Made by a program: the position numbers and the translations under genes | Notes under the pieces: generated by a model | The model's input: the letters and a program-made list of their open reading frames with translations, nothing else | What the model was told of the DNA's origin: nothing | Database searches by the model: none | Source: an uncultured Lachnospiraceae bacterium | GTDB lineage: Bacteria; Bacillota; Clostridia; Lachnospirales; Lachnospiraceae | DNA length: 11,677 bases | Assembly: GCA_947175845.1 (NCBI GenBank) | Contig: CAMWOK010000068.1 | Coordinates: forward strand, 1-11,677 | Direction: 5' to 3' | Shown here: positions 1 through 6,800 of the stretch, piece after piece | How positions within the stretch are numbered: position 1 is the stretch's first letter | Layout of the letters: every line of letters begins with the position of its first letter

Positions 1-1
1 G

Positions 2-913
2 ACTGTGACCAAAACGGCGGTGGATGACGTCTCTTTTGCGATTCGCGAGGGGGAGATGGTCGGCTATATCGGAAGCAACGGCGCGGGAAAATCCACCACA
101 ATCAAAATGATGTCCGGGATACTCACGCCGACCTCTGGTACCTGTGTGGTGAATGGGCTTGAGCCGTACCGGGAGCGCAAGAAGAACGCCAGAAATATCG
201 GCGTGGTGTTCGGACAGCGGACACAGCTGTGGTGGGATCTGCCGCTCGGCGAGACGTACACGGTCCTCAAGGAAATCTATGAGGTGGGCGACAGGGACTT
301 TGCGGAGCGGATGGCGTTTTTCAATGAAGTGCTGAATCTGCAGGAATTTATGCACAGCACGGTGCGCACCCTGTCGCTCGGGCAGCGGATGCGCGCGGAC
401 CTGGCTGCAGCGCTGCTGCATAACCCCAGGGTGCTCTATCTCGACGAGCCGACGATCGGTCTTGACGTGGTGGTCAAAGACCGGATTCGCAAGGCGGTCC
501 GCGAGATCAATCAGAAGTACAGCACCACGGTCATTCTGACCACGCACGACTTAAACGACATCGAGGAGCTGTGTCAGCGCATTATCATCATAGACGCCGG
601 AAAAAAGATTTACGACGCCACGCTCGACCAGCTTATGCGGGATTATGGGGATGGCTGCAGCGTTGCGTTCGAGTGGAAACAGAGCCTGGATGCGCGCCAG
701 GAGGACATGCTGGGGCAGCTTGCAGGATCGTTTGTGCTGCACCGGCAGGAAAACGGCGTTCAGGTGTGCTTTAGCAGGAAGGCGTGCACCGTCGCGGAGG
801 TGATTGCAAAGGTGATGGGAATCGCGCAGGTGAAGGATGTCCGGATCAAGGAGACAGAGCTTACGGACATCGTCAAAAGAATTTATCAGGGCAGCGGAGG
901 CGGTGCGGTATGA
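2..913 (+). CDS. ABC-2 type exporter ATP-binding subunit, 5'-truncated by the window edge
   Basis: This is the nucleotide-binding subunit of an ABC exporter; it hydrolyses ATP on the cytoplasmic face to drive the two permeases encoded next. Counting from the GTG at 5, the Walker A motif GSNGAGKST is at residues 23-31, the Q-loop glutamine is near 71, the signature LSLGQ is at 123-127, Walker B with LDEPT is at 143-150 and the switch histidine is H181. A C-terminal extension of about 90 residues follows. The frame is open at the left edge, and related proteins carry roughly 20-40 more residues before the AVDDVSF strand, so the GTG is probably an internal valine codon and the true start lies outside. 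The gene overlaps the next one by 4 bases (ATGA), which implies translational coupling. It resembles the COG4586 branch that pairs with DUF990-type permeases. The exported substrate cannot be read from the sequence. Confidence 0.93.
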   Translation, partial: TVTKTAVDDVSFAIREGEMVGYIGSNGAGKSTTIKMMSGILTPTSGTCVVNGLEPYRERKKNARNIGVVFGQRTQLWWDLPLGETYTVLKEIYEVGDRDFAERMAFFNEVLNLQEFMHSTVRTLSLGQRMRADLAAALLHNPRVLYLDEPTIGLDVVVKDRIRKAVREINQKYSTTVILTTHDLNDIEELCQRIIIIDAGKKIYDATLDQLMRDYGDGCSVAFEWKQSLDARQEDMLGQLAGSFVLHRQENGVQVCFSRKACTVAEVIAKVMGIAQVKDVRIKETELTDIVKRIYQGSGGGAV

Positions 914-1728
914 AAAAATTTTTCAGAATTTACTGGCCGTTTGCCGCGAACCAGATCAAGTCCAATTTCGTATACAAAGGCAGGTTTTATCTCTTTATTC
1001 TGCGGAAATTTCTGGGAATGTTCATCTACTACTACCTGTGGATGGCGATTTATGCGAGTGCTCCGACAGGGGAGCTTGGCGGATTTACCAGAGCGGAAAT
1101 GATACTGTATGTGTTTATGTCCTACACGGTTTCGGACATGGTTATGGTGGGAATCTCCTCCGAGATCGGGTATGATGTGACGGACGGAAATGTGGCGATG
1201 AGCCTGACCAAGCCGATCAGCTACCGCGCGCGCCTCGTGTTCAAATCGCTTGGAGTCATGCTCTACAGGGCGGTGGTTCCCACGCTGTTTATCTGGATCG
1301 GACTCGAGATCTACAAGGTAAGCAGGCTGGGGATGCCTTTAACCAGCCCTGTGACGATGGCAGCGACGCTCGTCAGCATTTTGCTGAGCTTTTTCATCTA
1401 CATTTTTTTCGACTACTGTTTTGGAATGCTGGCGTTTGTCACGACCTACGTTTTTGGAATGAACATTATCAAAAATGCCGCGCTGAATTTCCTGACAGGA
1501 AAGCTGATTCCGATTTCCTTTTTTCCGGAGGTACTGCAGAGAATCTTTGCGGTCCTGCCATTCACGGCAATGACCTATGTGCCTGTTCTAATCTACCTGG
1601 GGAAATACTCCGGCGCGCAGGTGCTCGAACAGCTTGGAAAACAGGCGCTGTGGGTGGTTGTGCTGTTTCTGCTGGGAAGCTATCTGTGGAAAAAGATAGA
1701 GAAAAGAATTGTGATACTGGGAGGCTGA
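910..1728 (+). CDS. ABC-2 type exporter permease, first subunit (DUF990/COG4587-like)
   Basis: This 272-residue integral membrane protein should form half of the translocation path of the exporter. About six hydrophobic segments are visible, roughly at residues 28-48, 64-83, 110-133, 147-168, 170-190 and 243-262, and the basic C-terminus is expected to be cytoplasmic. The segment GNVAMSLTKPIS (93-104) matches the 'G.l...L.kPis' pattern shared by this permease family. The start at 910 is chosen over an in-frame ATG at 784 because GGAGG (896-900) lies 9 bases before it, it overlaps the ATPase stop as ATGA, and the extra N-terminal residues would be hydrophilic sequence lying inside the ATPase gene. 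The length fits the family. Assignment to the family is strong; the substrate is unknown. Confidence 0.9.
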   Translation: MKKFFRIYWPFAANQIKSNFVYKGRFYLFILRKFLGMFIYYYLWMAIYASAPTGELGGFTRAEMILYVFMSYTVSDMVMVGISSEIGYDVTDGNVAMSLTKPISYRARLVFKSLGVMLYRAVVPTLFIWIGLEIYKVSRLGMPLTSPVTMAATLVSILLSFFIYIFFDYCFGMLAFVTTYVFGMNIIKNAALNFLTGKLIPISFFPEVLQRIFAVLPFTAMTYVPVLIYLGKYSGAQVLEQLGKQALWVVVLFLLGSYLWKKIEKRIVILGG

Positions 1729-1734
1729 CAAGGG

Positions 1735-2535
1735 ATGAAGAAACTATCGAGATATCTGAATCTGTACCGCATTTTTGTGATACAATACATGAAGACAACC
1801 ATGCAGTCCAAGGTAGATTTTTTTATCGGTCTTGGCGGCTTTTTGATCTCCCAGGCGGCAGGACTCGCGTTTCTCTACCTTGTCTTTGAGCAGATACCGT
1901 CCATGCGGGAGTGGACGCTGGAACAGATGCTCTTCATCTACGGGTTTGCGCAGCTTCCGAGAGGGATTGACCACCTTCTGACGGACAATATCTGGATGGT
2001 CGGCTGGCAGATGGTCATCAAAGGGACTTTTGACAAATATATCCTGCGCCCGATGAATATTTTTTTCCAGATTGTCTGCGAAAAGGTGCAGTTTGACGCG
2101 CTGGGGGAGATTCTGGTCGGACTGGTTCTGGTGGGGCGGTCCGTTGCGAAGGGCACGGTGCAGGTCACGCCGGTAAAGCTGCTGTTTTTCGTCGTCTCCG
2201 TGGCGGCGGGGACCGTTATCTATACCTCCGTGAAGCTGATCCTTGCCTCCCTTGCGTTCTGGCTAAAGGACAGCTCGGCAATCATGACGACGGCCTACGA
2301 GGTCGCTGACTTTGCAAAATACCCGGTTGAGATTTACGCAAAGCCTGTTCAGGCAGTGCTGATGACGATTCTGCCGTTTGCGTTCGTGGCGTACATTCCG
2401 TCCACATTTTTCCTGATTGACGCGAATCTGTGGACGACAATCGGGGCGGAGTGCGCGGTGGCGGCGATCATCTGGACTGTTGCGTACAAGCTGTTTCAGA
2501 AGGGGATTTCGGTGTACGAGAGCGCCGGAAATTGA
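1735..2535 (+). CDS. ABC-2 type exporter permease, second subunit (COG3694-like)
   Basis: This 266-residue membrane protein is the partner permease of the preceding gene, giving the usual ATPase-permease-permease set. Hydrophobic stretches fall near residues 30-51, 64-80, 108-135, 147-175, 207-228 and 236-252. Typical family features are KGTFDKYILRPMN (97-108), the 'akYPveIya' segment near 195-202 and 'lPfafvaYiPs' near 213-223. GGGAGG (1719-1724) precedes the ATG by 10 bases, and the gap from the previous stop is only 6 bases, so the three genes form one transcription unit. The two-component genes that follow by 32 bases may once have controlled this exporter. That is inferred from position only. 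Confidence 0.9.
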   Translation: MKKLSRYLNLYRIFVIQYMKTTMQSKVDFFIGLGGFLISQAAGLAFLYLVFEQIPSMREWTLEQMLFIYGFAQLPRGIDHLLTDNIWMVGWQMVIKGTFDKYILRPMNIFFQIVCEKVQFDALGEILVGLVLVGRSVAKGTVQVTPVKLLFFVVSVAAGTVIYTSVKLILASLAFWLKDSSAIMTTAYEVADFAKYPVEIYAKPVQAVLMTILPFAFVAYIPSTFFLIDANLWTTIGAECAVAAIIWTVAYKLFQKGISVYESAGN

Positions 2536-2567
2536 GCGGGCGTCGGGCCACAGGAGGACGGTTTTGG

Positions 2568-3235
2568 ATGGCGAACATACTGATAGTGGAGGATGAAAAA
2601 AGATGCAGGACATCATTGCGGTCTATCTGCGGCGCGGCGGCCACACCTGCTTTACAGCAGACGACGGCGTTGACGCTTTGATGCTGCTCAAAAACACCCC
2701 CCTGGATCTCATGATACTGGATATTATGATGCCGCATCTCGACGGCTTTTCCGTGTGCAGGATGGCGCGCGAAATGAGCAGCATACCGATTGTCATGCTG
2801 ACCGCAAAGGGCGGGGAGGAGGATAAACTCAAAGGGTACGAATACGGCGCGGACGACTATATGACCAAACCGTTCAGTCCGCGGGTGCTGCTCGCGAAAG
2901 TGAACGCGCTGCTGCGCCGCATCTCGGCGGGGGCGTTCGAGAGCATCAGCGCGGGGAAGATAACCGTGTTTCTGGCGGCGCACAGTGTCTGTGTGGACGG
3001 TCAGGAGATTGCGCTTGCGAACAAGGAGTACGAGCTGCTGTGCTTTTTTATGGCCAATCCCAACCAGATTTTTTCCCGCGATCAGCTGCTCAACCGCATC
3101 TGGGGATACGATTTTGAGGGAAACACGAGGACGGTCGACACGCATATCAAGACTTTGCGTCAGAAGCTTGGAAGCGAGGGAAAACACATCGTGACACTGA
3201 TTCGCTCCGGTTACAAATTTGAGGTGGGAAAATGA
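2568..3235 (+). pseudogene. OmpR/PhoB-family response regulator, frameshifted near the N-terminus
   Basis: This would be a winged-helix transcription factor switched by phosphorylation. The original start is the ATG at 2568, with AGGAGG at 2552-2557; it encodes MANILIVEDEK, the expected first strand and acidic pocket. The rest of the protein is in another frame beginning with the ATG at 2603. The break is in an A6 run (2596-2601); one more A, or a -1 slip, restores a continuous product of about 222 residues. In the 210-residue downstream part the phospho-acceptor is D40 (MILDIMMP), the switch threonine is T67, the conserved lysine is K89, and the DNA-binding domain covers about 110-207, with 'TVDTHIKTLRQKLG' as recognition region. 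Everything except the frame is intact, so this is a recent mutation, an assembly error in a homopolymer, or recoding. The gene overlaps the kinase gene by ATGA. Confidence 0.8.
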
Positions 3236-3702
3236 GAGAATTGTTTTCGCTGCGGACAGTCCGCAGTAAAATTGTTATGATGACGAAAGCTGCGGGCGTG
3301 ATATTGATTCTGTCCTATTTTGCATCGAAAAAACTGCCATTTTCAGAGGATGTCTCGTCTCTGATCTGGGCAGTTTTTATTGTTGTGCTGACACTGATAC
3401 TGGATGCGCTGCTGGGCCACTGCATCACAAGACCCGTCGCAAAACTCTGTGAACAGGCACAGAAAACGGCGCAGCTGGACTTTTCTGGCGCGTGTGCGGT
3501 GACGACAGCGGACGAGTTTGGCTCGCTTGCGGACAGCCTCAATCAGATGGCGAAAAACCTGCAGGGCACGCTTGCTAGGCTCGAGGCTGCAAACGCGCAG
3601 AACTGCCCGGGCGGTGTTGCGTTTTCCTTTTCAGTCGCTTCCGTGCCGCAACGGGGTAAAAATCGGTGTATTGGCGTTGACATGAAGAAATCAGTATGCT
3701 AA
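3232..3702 (+). CDS. Truncated sensor histidine kinase: two membrane helices and HAMP only
   Basis: The 156-residue product is the input half of a two-component kinase. Transmembrane segments lie at about 14-30 and 43-62 with only about 12 residues between them, so there is no real extracellular sensor domain. A HAMP linker follows at about 63-117 (ITRPVAKL to MAKNLQGTL), ending in the helix LARLEAANAQ. At residue 124 (base 3601) the sequence stops resembling a kinase: about 33 unrelated residues lead to the stop. No HisKA histidine box, N, G1 or G2 box is present. GAGG (3221-3224) precedes the ATG, which overlaps the response regulator stop. The catalytic core appears to have been deleted, joining the HAMP end to the promoter region of the next gene. 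It cannot phosphorylate the regulator by itself. Confidence 0.8.
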   Translation: MRELFSLRTVRSKIVMMTKAAGVILILSYFASKKLPFSEDVSSLIWAVFIVVLTLILDALLGHCITRPVAKLCEQAQKTAQLDFSGACAVTTADEFGSLADSLNQMAKNLQGTLARLEAANAQNCPGGVAFSFSVASVPQRGKNRCIGVDMKKSVC

Positions 3703-3705
3703 ACT
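3677..3705 (+). promoter_or_regulatory. Sigma-A type promoter for the giant repeat-protein gene
   Basis: A perfect -35 TTGACA (3677-3682) is followed by a 17-base spacer and TAAACT (3700-3705), which matches four of six consensus -10 bases. TGC directly before it (3697-3699) forms an extended -10. Transcription would begin near 3712, leaving a leader of about 100 bases. The promoter lies inside the aberrant 3' tail of the truncated kinase gene. Confidence 0.65.
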
Positions 3706-3712
3706 GACTTTT

Positions 3713-3786
3713 AGAGTGGGCATACTGTCCTATGCGTCAGGAACCCACTTATATTACACGCTTTTGATGAAAAAATGTTTACGTGT
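3713..3786 (+). promoter_or_regulatory. Possible structured 5' leader of the giant gene
   Basis: Two inverted repeats are visible. AGTGGG (3715-3720) can pair with CCCACT (3744-3749) and enclose a small CATA/TATG hairpin (3721-3724 with 3731-3734). ACACG (3756-3760) can pair with CGTGT (3782-3786) just before the ribosome-binding site. The 7-mer GCGTCAG occurs at 3734-3740 and again at 3792-3798, next to the Shine-Dalgarno. I do not recognise a known riboswitch. The pairings are short and could be chance. Confidence 0.25.
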
Positions 3787-3796
3787 CAACGGCGTC

Positions 3797-3813
3797 AGAG
3801 GTGATAAAACTTG
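3797..3813 (+). promoter_or_regulatory. Ribosome-binding site deciding a TTG start
   Basis: AGAGG (3797-3801, within AGAGGTGA) sits 9 bases before TTG at 3811. No in-frame ATG occurs for about 40 codons, and those codons already encode the helical N-terminal domain, so TTG is the supported start. Confidence 0.75.
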
Positions 3814-6800
3814 GATAAATACGAGTATAAAGTTCGATCAGAGGAAATTTCTAAATTAATTCAGAAAGAAAAATACGCAGAGGCCGTAAAGATTGCAGAT
3901 ACGATTGACTGGAGAAGAGTCAAGAGCGTGTCGATGCTCTTAAAGATTGCGGCATTATATAGAATCAGCAGGCGAAACGACGACAGCAGGGAGATGCTTA
4001 TGCTTGCTTACGATCGTTATCCTACAAACCGTTCGGTTGTACATTCCCTTTGTGAGTTATCAATTGAATTAGATGATGTAGTGGCAGCGATTGAATACTA
4101 TAAACAATTTGTCAAGCTGGCACCGAAGGACAATGGTGTCTATACGCTCCGCTACCGCATTCTGGAAGCGCAGGAGGCAAGTCTCGAAGAGCGGATTGAT
4201 ATTCTGGAAGAGTTAAAAAAGAAAGATTACCAGGAGGAGTGGGCGTACGAGCTCGCCTACTTGTACCACAGGGTGGGGCTGTCGACTAAGTGTGTGGAGG
4301 AGTGTGACGACATCATCCTCTGGTTTGGCGACGGGCCATATGTCATGAAGGCGATGGAGCTGAAGGCAAAGCATGTGCCGCTCACGAGCATCCAGCAGAA
4401 AAATTATGGGATCATGCTGGGGAACTCTAGGCAGAATTACAGCGCGCAGAGCTATGATGCAGGAGATGGCAGCGCGCAAGATTACGGGAATGACACATAT
4501 GATCCCGGACAGAATTATGCTGCGGAAGGCTACGGCGACCAGGGCTATGGCACCGCGGGTTATGACAGTCAGAACTACAGCAGTGAAAAGTATGACAGCC
4601 CAAACTATGGGGAGGCGGGCTATGCTGGCCAGAACCGCGAAGAAGCAGGCTACGGCGAACAGAATTATGGCGGCGGAAGCTATGCCGGTGAGAACTACGG
4701 GACAACCGGCTACGGCGATCAGAATTATAACAGTGAGAACTATGAAACGTCCGCTTACGGCGGACAGAATTATGATAGCGAGAACTATGCGGCATCCGGT
4801 TACAGCGATCAGAATTATAACAATGAGAACTATGAAGCGTCCGGTTACGACAGTCAGAATTATAATAATGAAAACTACGGGACATCTGGCTACGGCGATC
4901 AGAACTATAACAGTGAGAATTATGAAGCGTCCGGCTATGGCGGTCAGAATTATACTAACGAGAATTATGAAGCATCCGGCTATGACGGTCAGAATTATAA
5001 TCGTGAGCGCTATGAAGCGTCCAACTATGGCGGTCAGAATTATAATGATGAGAATTATGAAGCGTCCGGCTATGGCAGCCAGAGTTATAATAACGAGAAT
5101 TATGAAGCATCCGGTTATGGCGGTCAGAATTATGCGGGCGAAAGCTACGATACACAGAACTATAAAGCATCCGGCTATGGCAGCGAAAACTATAATGGCC
5201 AGAATGAGCCTGCGCCGGACGGTGACGGCTATGGCAGCTACGGACAAAACAATTTTGTCGACGACGGCTATGGCAATCTGAGTTATGTGGACAATTCATA
5301 TCGGGACGGCGGTTTTACTGGTGAGTTTTATGTGGAGCAGGCATATGACGAAAACGGCAATCTGATCAGTCCGGAGCTGTACGCCGATGATGCGGACGGA
5401 GCGCAGGAGCGCTATGACTATGTGCAGGACAACAGCGCACAGGGCGCCGTCGGTTCCGGCAGCACATCCAGAGAATACCGCAACGGGCTGCGTCTTGTGG
5501 AAAACACCGCACCGGCTGCCGGAACTTCCAGTGATATGAGCCAGTACAATACGATCAATCTCCAGAAGGTCGTTGCGGAGAGCATGAAAGAGCTGTTTCC
5601 GGACGAAGATGGCGATGTGTTTGCGGAGGATCGGGAGAAATATAACGCGGGGGCAAAGCTTGATAATACCGCAGGTGACACACGCATCTTTGGCAGTCTC
5701 GCCGGATATGGTGCCAAGGACAGCAGGGGGCCAAAGGCGACACTTGCACAAAACAGCCAGGGCGGAGCAGATGCACTCCGGGAGGAACTGACACAGACAG
5801 GAAAAGTTGCGCAGATGGTGACAGGTGTGTCAGAAAAAGCGCCGGCGCCGCACACGGGAGCGATCCGAAAAGTTCTGGTTCCAGGCGATGACGCGCGGCT
5901 TATCAAGTCGGATTCCAACATCGACGAACTGCGTGACACCACGGAGAAATCGGTGGATGACGAGCACATCCGCATGGAATACAATGATGAGAATGTCTAT
6001 CACGACCAGAATCTGACGGATGCGGATGCGGCAGTGCAGTCTCAGACGACCGGTTCCATGGATCTCGGCGAGGTGCTGGTTGCGTGGCAGCGCATGAAGC
6101 AGGATAGTGCAAGGAAGAATCAGGAAGAAATCAAGCAGCGCGTGCAGTCACAGACAGGAAGGATATTTATTGATTTTGACAACTCCATCAAAAGCGGAAT
6201 CCTGGGGGAACTCGAGCGCGAAGAAGCGCAGGCAAAACGCGACAGTCAGGCGGAAAATTCGGCCAGAAAGCGTAAAACTGCAAGAGACGGATTCCTGGAT
6301 GCAGACATCACCAGTGATATTCCACAGACTCCGACAGCGGAGGATGACTTTGATGTGGCGTATACGACGGAGCAAAGTCGACCGGCTGCTGTGCAGCCCG
6401 CTTCGGACACAGTGCACCGCCCGGAGCCGACTGATGCGGGTGCGCGTGCACAAGGAACGCGTGCAGTTCGGGCGGACAACGCCGGGAATGAGCGCGTAGA
6501 AACCGACATGTATCCGGTGGATGAAGCGGTCACAAAGACGCAGGATACAACCGCTCAAGAATACCTTGCTGACGCGGTGGAAATGGGTTTCGCTGAGGAT
6601 ACGGAAGATGTGGCAGAGGCGCAGGCAGATTTATACACAGATTTATACATAGAAGAGCTTGGCGCAGAACAGACTGACGGGCGCGGTTTAGATGAGGACA
6701 GCGCTGCAGCGCACCTGCAGGAAGAGACAGCAGTGTACGAAAATGCACTGCATCGCACACAGGAGAACGCGGATTTGGCGGCAGGCGCAGAGTCGACGAC

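Noticed and set aside
784..909. An upstream in-frame ATG that would extend the first permease by 42 residues.
   Set aside because: It lies inside the ATPase gene, lacks a proper ribosome-binding site, and the family starts at MKKFFRIYW with a good site at 896-900.
2596..2602. A AAA AAG considered as a canonical -1 tandem-slip heptamer in the response regulator.
   Set aside because: The bases match, but the zero frame reads GAA AAA AGA, not A AAA AAG, so the classical two-tRNA slip does not apply. Only slippage of one tRNA on AAA, or slippage of the polymerase, would work.
3615..3653. The inverted repeat TGTTGCG/CGCAACG downstream of the kinase remnant as a terminator.
   Set aside because: The stem is short, the loop is about 25 bases and no T tract follows.
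3732..3767. A possible 11-codon leader peptide (MRQEPTYITRF).
   Set aside because: There is no Shine-Dalgarno before it and no run of regulatory codons; the ATG falls in the putative hairpin.
4213..5247. A long open frame on the - strand (about 344 codons, Ile/Val/Ala-rich) opposite the tyrosine array.
   Set aside because: It is produced by the 15-base periodicity: Tyr and Asn codons on the + strand read as Ile and Val codons on the other. It has no ribosome-binding site and looks repetitive rather than like a membrane protein.
4373..5281. A 302-codon open frame on the + strand in another frame over the same array, rich in Met, Arg and Thr.
   Set aside because: It is a shadow of the same repeat, has no start signal and has an implausible composition.
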